DNA from: Ligustrum vulgare
Taxonomy: Eukaryota > Streptophyta > Magnoliopsida > Lamiales > Oleaceae
Assembly (NCBI GenBank): GCA_963555705.1
Contig: OY743183.1
Span: 50,519,466-50,583,465 of the forward strand
DNA length: 64,000 nucleotides
Direction of reading: 5' to 3'
The notes under the pieces: model-generated
What the model was told of the DNA's origin: nothing
Databases searched by the model: none
Seen by the model: the letters and a program-made list of their open reading frames with translations, nothing else
Made by a program: the position numbers and the translations under genes
Shown here: positions 11,500 to 23,858 of the stretch, piece by piece
Layout: each line of letters starts with the position of its first letter
How positions within the stretch are numbered: the stretch's first letter is position 1

Positions 11500-11675
11500 A
11501 ACTCAATTGGTCCACTTGTTGGTTTGCTTCCTCATTACCCTTTAGTGAATGGTTCGAATCCCCTCAACTACACACTTTATATAAAACAATTTAAAGTCCA
11601 AGAAGGGCTTCGCAGATTAGGTTGGCTGGGTCTTGGGTTAGCGGGTATCATGCTTAGCAGAATATATATTTTTTT
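11500..11675 (+). mobile_element. Possible tRNA-derived SINE fragment
   Basis: GGTTCGAATCC at 11551-11561 is an exact match to an RNA polymerase III B box. A loose A-box-like stretch (TTGGTCCACTTGTTGGTTTGC) lies about 40 bases upstream, and the block ends in a T-rich tail near 11665-11675. It does not fold into a tRNA that I can see. It could be a SINE remnant or chance. Confidence 0.35.
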
Positions 11676-11923
11676 AATTTTGTGGAAATCTTTTTGACGG
11701 CTCTAATTGCCATTGGAGATTTCCAACGAAATTTAGATGTCGCTGAAAATTTTCGACGGATCAAAAAACCATCAAAAATTTTCGACGGGTGTAAATTCCA
11801 TCCAACAGCTCTAATTTTTTCATCGGAAAGTATCATCGAACCGTGCTTCTTCGACGGATTTTTGACAGAAATTTGCCTTTTACCGATGGATTTTTCCTTC
11901 GATGAAGGCCCTTTTTTGTAGTG

Positions 11924-13981
11924 TTGGCAATACTTTTTTGAATAAATCAACAACATTGTCATTTAAGCGAGTTTGTTAAACATCGATATCATAAGTCTTT
12001 TAAAATATATATGTATTAAAGTCATTCTTCATCAATACGTCATAACAACTACTTCATTGACAATCTTGCTAGGAAAACTCTTTGGGACAAGCTAAGGAAA
12101 AAAGAGTGCAATGTATTAACCTAACCATCATTGGAACTGTACAATTATATTGATATTATATATCATTATTTCAACTGTTAGTCGATACAATATCAAATTT
12201 GTTCACCAAGCATATATAAATAGCTCATAACTCATATTATTTGTTCTTCAAATATAAACTCAACTATTCCTTTAAACTTAGAACTATAACATATTTTCAG
12301 TCATTTGAACATTCTGCATCGAGTCATGTTCTATAATCAATATTCATCAATGCATGTAATGTAGTTCTTAAATATGGAAGTAACTTATTCACTTCAAGTA
12401 CAATTAACTCATTCACTTCAGGTGAGTTATTAACCATGAATTTGCATTTTGAAAATCAACTACCATGATTTTCAAATATAATTAACAATAATGGAACATC
12501 CTGATTTTAATTTCTAACATATTATCTTATAGGGTTATTTGTATCGTTCTCCATGTAATTTCATTTTATATGTCTAAATTACATTTCATTTTAGAGTAGT
12601 TTTTACTCTTGACATATTAAATCATTCAATGATTATGCATGCACATTACTTGCATCTTGTAGATTACGAGTACAATCAATCATTGAAATATTTATTATTT
12701 TTCACGTATAATCTATAATCATTTCGCTTGAAATCTCAACGTACCGCGATCAACTGGTACATCAAAGAATACCTTCAAAATATCGAGATGAGAATAAACA
12801 ATTTTGATCTCACTCATTGGTTTATTAAGGAGCTCAAACTAGTGATTAGATTATAATTTCATCCATCACGTATCATGCTAGTTATTTGAGAAATTCCCTG
12901 AGCTACATTTTCTACCATCAAATACCTACTATTTAGTGACGTCTTTCTCCTCTCCAAGTATTTAGCGTCCATAAGATCATCACAATTATTTTAGAGATAT
13001 TTGTTTTGAAATCGATTACCACCACGCTTCAAGCATGTTATAAATTTATAAATTCAAATACTTAATTTCTCCCCTAACATGGAGAGATCTTATATTAAAT
13101 AAATTGACAACCATGTTGTAATATCTTATCCTTCATGGATAATTATTATTAGGATTCAAACCCAACTACTTATTTTGAGTATTCACTTGTTTTCATCTAT
13201 GTGAAACAACACTCAGATTATTCTCATCAAATATTATAGCAAATAACTTTATGCATTTAATTTTGCTGAACAATTGGCAATACAATGTACTATTATTGTC
13301 CCCATCGATACATAAAATCTTAGTGATTTTTGAATGTGAACTCACTGAAATATATCACTTTGCTCATAATAATATAACTTGAGCAAATAATATCTTATAC
13401 CTCATGTATAAGTTTTCAATCACACATGTAACCATTTATTATATCAATATTTCAATATGGTATGCATAGAGGGTGAGTGGACTCACAAAATCCACCCTTA
13501 AATTATTCTATAATCGGGAATATGAGGAACTCGGGTTCATATTTAGCTATTGAGATAAGTATTTTTCCTTTAAGAACAAGCAGTACGAGAATTTATTAAT
13601 CTGAAGAATATTCTGGTTCTTCGATGGATGTCCTTTTGAGTTATCAAACTTCTGGTTCAATAATATGTTTGTTTCAATTGTACTAATTCTAGTAGAATGT
13701 ACCAATTAAGAAACACTATTCTCTTTTTATTAAAATTGTTCGAATAATTGTAACTTATGAAGTTATGCTCTTCGAAAGCAATAACATAATATTCATGTAG
13801 GTTATTGATACATATAATTTTGTGTTTCTTTGAGAACACAATAAAAAAAAATTCAATAATAATAATATACTTTATGTTTCTTCAAGAATAATAATTTGGT
13901 ATTCTTCTGGAATATGGTAATATCATGCTCTATGGGAGAAGAAAATATGTTTTTAAATATTAATAATGTTGTACTACTTCA
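11924..13981. mobile_element. LTR-type repeat remnant ('family A'), right piece
   Basis: Resumes just after the CACTA-like end with TTGGCAATACTTTTTTGAAT, and carries a diverged CAATCTTGCTAGGAAAACTC / GGACAAGCTAAGGAAAAAAG block like that at 3415-3465. The 3' part (about 13560-13980) is built of imperfect TTCTTC...GAATA...ATAAT units, also seen at 40660-41880. No gene. The plus-strand Copia element begins at 13982. Confidence 0.4.
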
Positions 13982-14635
13982 TGAATTTAGAAGCAATTGG
14001 ACCGACGCAACAACCCAAAAATAATTTTGAAGTCCAGCCGGCTGAAGATCAAAATCAAAGGCCCAGTCGGTTGAATTTTATTAGAGGCCAGTTGAAGGAA
14101 AAATATTGAGCCGAACTGAATGATGCATTCTAAAAGAAGAACCGGTTTTCAAGCCCAAAACTTAAATCGGGTCGAAGCCCAACTTTATTATCGTTCTTTT
14201 TAATCACAATCGTTGGATCTTTTTTGACACATCCCAACCGTTCAACTAAGGGATAAGGATGCGTTTCATGTGCCTATGCTGACATTCCAGATTCATCCAT
14301 TCTCTCTCTGAAACCCTTGTGTTCTTCGTGGCTTTGTTCTTCAGAGAGAAATCTCATCTCTCTCGCACGATTCTTTGTGGTTTACTTTTGATTCTTAGTA
14401 CATAATCAGAAGAATTCTTTGTGGTGTATTTACAATCTAAAATCTGTAAATCTTTATGATTTCTTAGTGGTATTTTTTGTGAGAGATTTAGTCTGTTTTT
14501 AAGTTTTGTTTCAGATTTGTTCTTTTGTTCTATAAACTCTTTTGATACTTGTGATTTACTTTTGATTAATAAATCTTTTGAGGTTTTATGTTGGGAAATT
14601 TCTTTGTGGTGATTCTAAGCCTTAAAATTGTAACA
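13982..14635 (+). repeat. 5' LTR of split Copia element
   Basis: 654 bp, starts TGAATTTAGAAGC and ends GTAACA. It matches 39858-40512 along its length. It contains several TTCTTTGTGGT motifs that continue into the leader. Confidence 0.8.
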
Positions 14636-14636
14636 A

Positions 14637-14648
14637 TGGTACCACAGC
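14637..14648 (+). other. Degenerate primer-binding site
   Basis: TGGTACCACAGC differs at two bases from TGGTATCAGAGC (Met-tRNA) and lies one base after the LTR. Confidence 0.6.
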
Positions 14649-15648
14649 CTTAGGGTTTTTATGATTACGCTGATTTATGACTCAGATCGTGTAAGATCCA
14701 GAGTCTTTGTGGGTGGATCTATTTTTTCTGGAAGATTCTTTGTGGTTTCTTAAAAATACGTTTTAGGATTTTCTAATTTCTTTGTGGTCTCAGAAGAAAC
14801 TTGTGATTTTTTGAGTATTTTTTGAAAAACCCAAACTGAAACGTTCTTTATTTTTGAAAAACTTTGTGAAAATTTTCAGATCTAAAGGATTTCTCAAAAT
14901 TCCTTTCTGAAATCTTCGTGGTATTCATACTTAGTGGAAATTTTGTGTAACCCTAATTTTTAAATAAGGGGTTTTCTTGTTTTAGTATTTGGATATTTTG
15001 ACTTCTGAGTCAAAATTAGAAAAATCCCAAGAAATTAGTATTTTTTCTATAATATACTGAAAATTCTTAGAGGGGGTCTTACATTCTTTGTGGTTGAACT
15101 TCGGGATGCTGATTAAACTTGGTGGTATTAAATATTTGTGGTGTTATGTCTTCGTGGAAATTCTGCAGATACTATAGTATTACAAAGAGGTGAAATCTAT
15201 TACTTTCTGCACATTTACATTTTTTTTATTTTTTTTCAAATATTGTCGTTCTCTTCAAAATCTCTCCATCTTTGAAGCCTTTTCTTGGACCCCATTGCTT
15301 ACCTTTGTCCAGGATTCCTTGAGAATCCGAGAATTTGAGGGATTTTTGGGCTAATCCAAACTAGGTTGAGGGATATATTGGAAGAACAATTTTTTCAGTA
15401 CTTTAGATTCTTTGTGGTTACTACTTAGTGTGATAATTCTTTGTGGATTCTGATCACCTTAATTGCTATACTGCCTAGTGCCTGATTTTGATACATTGTG
15501 ACATATTATATTTTTGACTTAGTGGACTGCCTCTGTTATTTGAAATACTTTTGTGAATCTGTCTTGCATTCCTTTACTTTATCTGCCTGATATTTTTGAA
15601 GAAATAAGGCTTTTTATTTCCAAAAAAAAAAAATTATTCATTACTTCA
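14649..15648 (+). other. Long non-coding leader of Copia element
   Basis: One kilobase between primer site and gag, with no open frame. The decamer TTCTTTGTGG, exact or with one change, recurs many times here and in the LTR (for example about 14709, 14733, 14779, 15083, 15408, 15439), at irregular spacing. Confidence 0.6.
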
Positions 15649-16530
15649 ATGGCTACTATAAAAGTAGATGTTGAAATCTGAAATGGCAAGGGAGATTTTA
15701 GTCTCTGGAGCCAGAAAATGAAAGTCTTATTACTTCAAATGAAATGTGTTAAGGCTATTGATCAATCTTATCCTGCTAACCTAACTCAGGATTGATAGAC
15801 AGCCTGGACTACTTTGTTTCTTCGCCTATCTGATAATGTCATTAGATAAATAGGTGAGACTAAAACTGCTAAGGAACTTTGGGATAAATTAGAGGAAGTT
15901 TAATACACCGTTTCTTTACCTAATAAATGCTTTCTTTGGAAACAATACTTTGCTTTTAAGTTTGATATTTCCAAAGATGTTGATGATAACATGAGTAGGT
16001 TTAATAAGATCACACAAAGCCTACTAAATTGTGATGAAAAATTGTCTGATGACCAAAAAGTTGTATGTCTTTTAAATGCTATGGGTGATGAATTTAAAGA
16101 CCTCAGGAATGCCTTAAAATATGGTGGACAAAAATTGACTATTGAAATAGTTCACCCTTCCCTTAAGAATAAGGAGTTGGAATTGAGAAGTAGCCATAAA
16201 GAAGCCTATAGTGATATAGGAACTTCAAAGAAAAGGAACTCATTTAGGGATAATAAACCTGTGAACAATTTCAACAAAAGTTGGAATGCCTCCAACAATA
16301 ACAGGAACTGGAATAACTTGAGTAGTAAGCCTGTTAGGGGTAACTATCAAAAGAAAGACAATTTTTATAAGCCTAAGGATAATTCTTTCAAAGGTTAGTA
16401 CAACTTTAGGGGTCAAAATAACCCTAGAAATCAAGATAATTTTAGAGGTCAAGATAGTATTTTCAAACCTAGATTGTGTTAGTATTGTGGTAAACCTGGA
16501 CATCATGTTAAAGACTGTTTTAAGAAACAA
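15649..16530 (+). pseudogene. Copia gag (broken)
   Basis: ATG at 15649 opens MATIKVDVEI, then stops at once (TGA where Trp is usual in this family, before NGKGDFSLW). The best open segment, 15991-16398, is the Gag core followed by an Asn-rich linker. The zinc knuckle near 16480-16530 (YCGKPGHHVKDC) follows an in-frame TAG. Family Gag proteins coat the RNA and build the particle; this copy cannot make an intact one. Confidence 0.8.
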
Positions 16531-16559
16531 AATGAAATAGGAACTAGTAATCATGCAGA

Positions 16560-17995
16560 GGCTACAACACAAGATAATAATGGTGTTGTTTATGTTACTA
16601 TTGAAACTGATACTAAGCATGACTGGATATTTGATTTTGGTTGTACTTTCCATATGTGTCCTGAAAGGGATTTGTTTGCTAGTTTTAGTAATGATTCTTA
16701 TAGTTCTGTGAAACTTGAAAATAATTTGACTTGTGATATTAAAGGCACTGGTAAGGTTCTGTTGAAACTTGAATTATACAGAACACTTATTTTAAATCAA
16801 ACTAGATATGTACCTGATTTAAAAAGAAATTTGATTTCTCTGGATGTGCTTGATTCTGAATTTTATGATATTAGATTGCATAAAGGTTATCTTAGTATTT
16901 TTAAAGAATTTTTTTTACTTTCCTGTACTCCCAAAGCAAATAGAATATATGTTTTAAAAACTTATCCAATCTGTGCCAATTCTTTTAATGCAATCTCTAA
17001 AAATGATAAAACTGTTTTATGGTATAAAAGACTCGGACATTTAGGTAAAAGGGGTCTTAAATTGCTTGAAAAGAAAGGTGTTTTTGATAAAGATGTTTTA
17101 CATAGGCTTGGTTTCTGTGGAAAGTGTGTTTTGGGAAAACAGATTAGAAATTCTTTTGGTAAAGGCATTCATAAGTCAAATAATATACTTGAATAGGTAC
17201 ATGCTGACTTGTGGGGGCCTACTCTTGTTAACTCTGTTTCTGGTTTTAAATATTTCTTACTTATAGTTGATGACTATCTAGGAAAACTTGTGTTCGTTTG
17301 TTGAATTCTAAGGATGCTACTGTGTGGTGTTTAAAAATTGGATTACTTTGATTCAAAATGTAAAAGATAGGAAAGTCAAAGTCAGTAGGACAAACAATGG
17401 CCTAGAATTTTGTAATCAAGACTTTGATTCCTTCTGTAGTAATCTAGATATCCTCAGACATAGGACTGTTACTACAGTCCACAGCAAAATAGGGTTACTG
17501 AAAGGATGAATAGGACACTGCCAGAAAGAACTAGGTGTCTGTCTGCTACTTGATTCAAACTTGCCAAAAATTTTCTGGGCACATCTGATCAATATTTCTC
17601 CCTGCACTGCTATTGATTTTAAAATACCTGATCAGATTTGGAACAATACTCTTCCTAATTTTTGAAAACTAAAAATTTTTGGGTGTGCTACCTACTCACA
17701 TCAAACTGAAACCAAACTTGACTCCAAGTCTTTAAAATGTGTATTTTTGGATTATAGAGAAGGGGTCAAGGGCTATAAACTGTGGGTAAAGGAACAGAGA
17801 GGTTACAAGGTTATTATTAGTAGGTCTATCATTTTTAATGAAAACTATTTTCCCTACAAAGATGAAATTTTAGAAGATCCTATTAGTGAAAAGGATTTCC
17901 TTATTTCTGAGCTGAGTGCAGATCATTTGTCTGATGAAAATGATCTTCCCAATACTCGATTTCAGGTGGAGCAACCCCCCACATTGTCAAAATAA
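16560..17995 (+). pseudogene. Copia protease and integrase (broken)
   Basis: At 16621-16660 the protease word reads DWIFDFGCTFHMC, with DFG where DSG or DTG is expected, so the catalytic motif is altered. 16654-17196 carries the GAG-pre-integrase motif (WYKRLGHLGKRGLKLLEKKG, CGKCVLGKQ). Integrase core words follow in broken frames (LWGPT near 17210, TNNGLEFC near 17393). 17747-17995 carries DYREGVKGYKLWV, the usual end of the integrase region. Several stops and shifts separate the pieces. Confidence 0.8.
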
Positions 17996-18060
17996 CAGTC
18001 CTGAACCTAAGTAATCAAATTTTGTCCCTAATTCTAAAACTGTTCCTGAAACTGAAACTG

Positions 18061-18687
18061 AATCTAAATTTAATCTTGAAAATTACCAGCTTAATAGGGA
18101 TAGAACTAGAAGAGAAATTAGACCTCCTCCCAGATTTGAAGATCCTAATTTTTTTTCTGCATTCACATATTCTGAGCTTTTACAGAATGAACCTGAATCT
18201 TTTGAAGAAGCTATTTCTTTAACTGATTCTAAACTTTGGCTTGCAGTAATGCAAGAAGAAATGGATTCTCTCATTAAAAATGACACTTGGATCTTAGCGG
18301 ATAAGCCTGATAATAAAAGAATAATAGATTACAAATGGATCTTCAAAATAAAAGAAAGTGAGTCTAAAGATGTGAAACCTAGGTACAAAGCTAGGCTTGT
18401 AACAAAAGGGTTTTCATAAAAAGAAGGGATTGATTATAATGAAATTTTTTCTCCAATTGTTAAGTTTACTTCAATCAAAATTCTATTTGCTTTAGTTGCT
18501 CAATTTAATTTAGAACTAGAACAAATGGATGTTAAAACTGCTTTTCTTTATGGTCATTTAGATGAAACCATTTACATGCATCAACCTAAAGATTTTGAAA
18601 AGAAAGGAAAATCTGACTTAGTGTGTTTGCTGAAAAAATCTCTGTATGGTTTGAAACAAGCCCCTAGGCAATGGTATAGGAGATTTG
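18061..18687 (+). pseudogene. Copia reverse transcriptase, N-terminal half
   Basis: Contains ITNYKWIFKIK-like and GIDYNEIFSPIVKFTSI words, then MDVKTAFLYGHLDETIYM and KKSLYGLKQAPRQWY (18525-18680), the fingers and palm entry of Copia RT. The frame is cut at 18687, exactly where the ATTTG duplication marks insertion of the outer LTR element. The rest of the domain is at 38738. Confidence 0.88.
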
Positions 18688-19062
18688 TGATGAGGACCCC
18701 CTTGTTATATTGTCCAAGAATTCCCACAACAATTTGGAATCTTCCCAAGAAAGCTAATATGGTAAAGAAAGCGATAAAACGTCTTAACTCAAGTTTATAT
18801 CTAACCCAAAATTCATTGATTAAAGAACCAAGGCCAATGGGTATAAACTAAACAAATTTCAAGGTGGCTGAAATCAACAACAAATACAAAAATAATAATA
18901 CTCTAGATTTAGTTGAAGAAATCTCAAGAAGATTACAAGAGTAACAAGTAGGGTGAACACGGTTTGGTTTAGGCGGTTTTTAACAAAATTTCAAACCAAA
19001 CCATTTAAAGCGGGTTGTGATTTTTCCAACCCAAACCAAACCATTTCACTTTTTGAACTAAA

Positions 19063-20815
19063 TGATAACACTCCGCAAGTGCACGGTTCGCGCAAGTAAT
19101 AAAGTGGACGTGGGTCCAAGTATCGATCCTACAATGATTGTTTTAAATTGTATTTTAGACTATTCCCTTAACAGAAACAAGGAATTTGTTTGAGTTTGAC
19201 AATTTTGTTTTTGAAAATTAAAATAAAAATTAAACTAAAAAATAAGAAAATTTGATTTGTTAAAACTTATAAAAGCAAACGCGTTAGAATTATGAATCCA
19301 TTTTAACCAAATCATCCATGTATTTAATCAAATCATTTAAAGACAAGTTATGGGGTTTTAAATATCCATGTTCCTAAAAATTTTTAAGTCCTCTTTCGAG
19401 CGATGCATAAAAACATATCTCTAAATGCCAATTGACTATATTTCTATGACAATTAACCAATTAGAAAAGGATTAAAGGTCAATGAACACTATATAGGATA
19501 ACACAAAGCATAAGGGTATATTTCTATCCCCTATCGGACTTTGTGGCAATTAAATAGCTTCTAATGAAATCCTACTCTTTCGAAGATAGAAAATCATGAA
19601 GACAATCACACAAAAGCTGGCAAAACAATTGCATGATAATAAAGGCACTTATTTAATTGCATCAAACCCATAAACTGCATATATTAAATAATTGGTAAAA
19701 ACATGGAATCAAATAATTAAAACTTCATCACAATCCTAACACAAGATTTCTAGCCTAAAAACATTGTAAAAGATAAATTACAACTATGATAATTGGAGTT
19801 CATCACCCTTTTCACCATGTTGTAGAAGAATCTTCAATCATGCGCCAGTTGGTTCCTTAAAAGTTCGACAGCCCTTTGGGATCACCTTTGACAAGTTTGG
19901 AACCCCTAATTTCGTGCCCCAAGTCTCTTATTTATATATGTTCACGAAGTCTAGGTCAAAAATATGAGAATTTGGCTAAAATTCGGGCAAAAAGCCCAGC
20001 TGCGACCCAATCGGGACTACCGTGCGACCGCACGGTAGGAATTTTTGCGGTCCCAGCCTCGAAAAGCCAACCTTCAGTCGCCATTTTTTCAATCCGTACG
20101 ACCGTACGATTTTTCAACCGTACGGCCGCACGGTCATACCGGAAGCAACAGTTTTCTTCTTTAAATTTCAGCAATTTGGTCATCATCTTTTTATTGCACA
20201 GCATTTAGTATTTTGATCATATATTTCTATTCCCTTATCCAATTGAGGTGATTCAAAGTCCGTTAGAATGATAACTTAAAGGACTACAATTATTCCTAAA
20301 ATATTATTTTCCTAATTCAAATGTTAATGCCCCGAAATTAGCTTTCAAATCTGACTAAAAATCTGCCCGAAAATCTTGTGTGATTGGAATGAATTTATGG
20401 TAATATTCTTATCATATTTCATTCCCTTTTGACTTTTAATTGCATCCAATTGACTCCTAAAAATCTTCAAGTATTGTATCATGATCTGGATCAATCATTG
20501 AGTATTTGCAACTTGGTCCTTCTTCATTTAATTAGTTACTTTAGTCCTTGAACTTCTAATTTCTTCCAATTTGGTTCTTTCTTTGACTTTTCTTTCAATT
20601 GACCATTTGATTTACTTCATCAACTCTTGGTTTTCACACTTTAGCTCCTTTATCATCCAAATGACTTGTTTTTGCTTCATTTTCCTTTGTTTTCTTGACT
20701 TTGTGGTTTTCCTAAAATACAAACAATATTAACTAAATAAATAACAAATATTCTTAAACAAACATATAAAATCCTACTTTTAGGATAGAAATAAGTGTAT
20801 AAAATACACTTATCA
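19063..20815 (-). repeat. 3' LTR of Athila/Tat-like element (1,753 bp)
   Basis: The longer of the two LTRs. About 650 bp (about 19730-20376) is missing from the partner at 26321-27418. That extra segment holds GC-rich near-palindromes such as CCGTGCGACCGCACGG (20020-20035), CCGTACGACCGTACGA (about 20094-20109) and CCGTACGGCCGCACGG (about 20118-20133). Confidence 0.85.
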
Positions 20816-23800
20816 ACACCTCCAAACTAGAACTATTGTTCGTCCTCGAACAAAAATTAAACTAAACTATAAAAATAACAATGCAATTAAAATAGAAAAT
20901 TATTTTAGTTTTAGTTAACTTATTTACCATGCGCTTCAACAATCCAATCATCCTATGCTTAACCTCATTATGTGTGTGTGAATAGCCAAAATCAACCGCA
21001 AACTTATGCAAAAATAAACTTGACAATGTGTGACTTTTTATACAAGAGTAAGCCCGAATCCCATGTGGTCAACAATGATTTTCTTTTGATTTTCCTTACC
21101 CTCTCATGGACGAGCACAACCTTACTGTTTTTATCTCATATCCCGAGGTCTTTCTTATTGATGTGGTTTCTAAACATGTATAAATTGCATTTTTCCACAC
21201 AAGGCAGTTAGAACTAGACAAGTATGCACGACAGACCAAGAATATTTAACAAAGTGTTTGGAATTTCAACCAACAAAGCTTATACCATTTTATTCCATTT
21301 TTCTTTCATATGGACGACTTTTTCTTTTAATGTTCTTGTCTTTTACCATCTTTGTGCAATACTTTTCATACTTGCTTTCTATATGACCTCTGTAGCGAGC
21401 TTTAGGTCGGCAGCTCCCAACTCGGTTGAGCTTAGGGTACCAGGTTCAGAGAACCCCTCAGACTTAATTACCCGAGTCATAAAGGCTTAAATAGAAATGT
21501 TAAAGATGATTTAACGTCTTATGTGTAAGTCCACTCTCCGTACTTGCTTTCTAGTTGACTCCTGTAGCGAGCTTTAGGTCGGCAGCTCCCAACTCAGTTG
21601 AGTTTATGGTACCAGATTCAGAGAATCTCTCAGACTTACTTGCTCGAGTCAAAAAGGCATTTGAAGAGTAGAATAAGACATTCAGCATTTTTCTGTCTTT
21701 ATGCTGGTTATTATGGTTTATACTCGTTGATCGAAACCCCTTACACTAAAGATGTAAAATTAAAAAGTTCAAATCCTCAATCTACTAATGCATACTCAAT
21801 CTAACCTTCCTCAATCACTTGAGCAGTTTGGTTCTACATTTCAGGTCAGGATCTAATTTCTTAAGGTTTAGGATTTTACAATCAGTTCTATGTTCAAATT
21901 GCACAAGTTTACCCCACAAATATCAAGCCTCTCCCTACACAAGTTTTTATTCGAAAGTGGCTATGTGCTCAAATTTGATTAAAGTCTCACATGGATGAAT
22001 GTTAAGAAAAATTTAGTTCGCATGTTGCCCAATTTTCTAACTAAAGCACAAAATTCAATTCATATCGTATCATAAGCAATAAATAAATCAACAAGATTTT
22101 TCAAATTTTTCCACTTTTTATGAGTTTTCCAATTTTCCAATTTTTTTTTTAACCCCAAAATCGAATGAATGTGTACGTGAAGCACATGAATGAGCCCACC
22201 CCCAAACTAGAACTATGCATTGTCCTCAATGTATTCAAAGCAAATAAAGAAAATAAATATAGAAATAACAAAGAGGGTCAATGTACTTCCCGGGTTTGAA
22301 GAGTTGGTGTTCACATTTTTGAAGCTTTGACTTAAATGAAATGACCATCTACTTCCTTTTCCATGTTCCGCTTGAAGTGTCTCATGATGATATGTTCCTT
22401 GAAAATAAACATTAATGGTCATTAGAAGCATAATTATCACATAGGAACTAAAAAAAATCAACACAACACACCCAAACTAGGACTTAGAAAAAATTTTGAA
22501 ATTTTGAAAAGTGGTCGACCACTGATTTTCAGCCCTTGACATTGCCTCGAAAAAGTGAAAATTTCCTGAGACATGTCCCGAGCATATGAAAGTATATAAC
22601 TCGTCTACAACATATCTAAAATTCAGCAAGTTTGAAGTTCATTTGGGTCATGAAAAGATGTGACAAAGTAAGTGCAGTGACGCTGAAAACAGGTGCACTG
22701 GTGCAGTGGTGCCTGCAATGGCCTTGCAATGAGGTGCCATGTAGTGCAATGATGTTCAAGTTGAGTTTCTTGCTTTAAATCAGTGTAAACATGGATTGAA
22801 CGATGCACAAATGATGTATAATATTTAATGAAGGTGATCATCCAAAAAGAATTTCAAAAACTCAACAAAACATTCATTGTGACATTTATTCAAACACCTT
22901 GTAGGCACATGGAGAAATCAATGGAGAACATAGAGTTGGAGACTTTAATTTACTCAAATTTTTTCACCTACAAATCACAATTTAATATCTCCAATCCTAG
23001 CCTAAACCCATCATCAACTATCCACAATTTCACAATTTACAAAAAGAATGAGGAACAAAAGATTATGCATGATTTTGTGAAATTGTGTAGAAATCCATAC
23101 CTCTTGAATGTTTTTGATGTAATCCAAGACATGAAATAGAGTTAAAATGATGTGCAAGTAATGGGGACTAATTGGGGACTCAATGTGGGATGATTTGAGG
23201 GAGGTAAAACGGATTTGAAAGTGGTTAAAATGAGAGAATTCAACATATAAATGAATATGCCAAAACTGTCCAGTATTGAACCGTGCGACCGCACAGTATA
23301 AAAGGCAGTGTCCTGAAATTTTTTCATTTTTCGATTTTGGACTCCGTTTTCGACCCCTAAATACATCCAAATGCATGCAACCAACTTCTAAACTATATCC
23401 ACATGTCCTAAGCTAGTTGATCAAGTGGAAGATTGTGATGATTAACAATAAAACAAATAGAAAGTAAGTAGATCCTAAAAATGCTAAAACGTGCAAAATA
23501 GGTGAAATCAAATTTTTAATGCCACTATCATGTCAAAATGTGAATTCTAAACATACTAATGATCCTATAATGCAATGTAAAGCATCCAAACAAATAATAA
23601 TGCAACGAAAACTAAAGATGCTAAAACAATCACCCTAAAATACTAGAAGTACTTAGAACCCATCACAACTAAATGCATGCATTCTAAACATCCTCATGCT
23701 CCTAAATGAAATATCTAGCAACTAAAAAACTAATAAGAAAATAAATCACTCAAAAGCAAATAAGTAGAATAACTAAAGAAAATGTATGAAAGAGTTGGGT

Positions 23801-23858
23801 TGCCTCCCAACAAGCGCTTCATTTAAAGTCTAGAGCTAGACTTTTTGGCAAACACTTC
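20816..23858 (-). other. 3' interior of Athila/Tat-like element, no polymerase
   Basis: Non-coding in all frames apart from short chance ORFs. A pyrimidine run before the left LTR (ACACCTCCAAACTAG) is the polypurine tract on the minus strand. A second, similar block (CCCACCCCCAAACTAGAACT, about 22196) lies 1.4 kb inside. A 160-bp direct repeat is at about 21380-21660. An ACCGTGCGACCGCACAGT motif at about 23280 echoes the LTR palindromes. Confidence 0.55.
21380..21660. repeat. Tandem pair of about 160-bp repeats
   Basis: CTTGCTTTCTA..GAC, then TGTAGCGAGCTTTAGGTCGG and CAGCTCCCAACTC, occur at about 21371-21490 and again at about 21543-21660, diverged by some 10-15 percent. They lie in the 3' interior of the Athila/Tat-like element. 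Confidence 0.8.

Larger units (their letters stand above)
3546..11923. mobile_element. CACTA-like DNA transposon, non-autonomous, heavily invaded
   Basis: The right end reads CCCTTTTTTGTAGTG, the inverse of the CACTACAAAAAAGGG terminus typical of CACTA (En/Spm) elements. Subterminal repeats of the form TTCGACGG or TTTGACGG are seen at about 11690-11900. The same motif (TTTTTTGACGGAAAAA) lies beside the left breakpoint at about 3560, next to the Copia insertion. The left CACTA terminus is not recognisable, so it is degraded or truncated. No transposase is present. The element has been hit by the Copia element at 3577-8807, a foldback element (about 9105-10060), two nested Tourist-like MITEs (10388-11345) and possibly a SINE. 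Removing these leaves under 2 kb. Confidence 0.5.

Noticed and set aside
11551..11561. Functional tRNA gene from the B box GGTTCGAATCC
   Set aside because: No cloverleaf could be drawn from the flanks; a SINE remnant or chance is more likely.
11654..11962. Opposing frames at 11654-11962 and 11682-11921
   Set aside because: Both fall in the CACTA subterminal repeats, whose inverted TTCGACGG units keep both strands open.
22623..23384. Several 70-120 codon frames in the Athila/Tat-like 3' interior
   Set aside because: Frames overlap on both strands, with no domain and no agreement with any retroelement protein.
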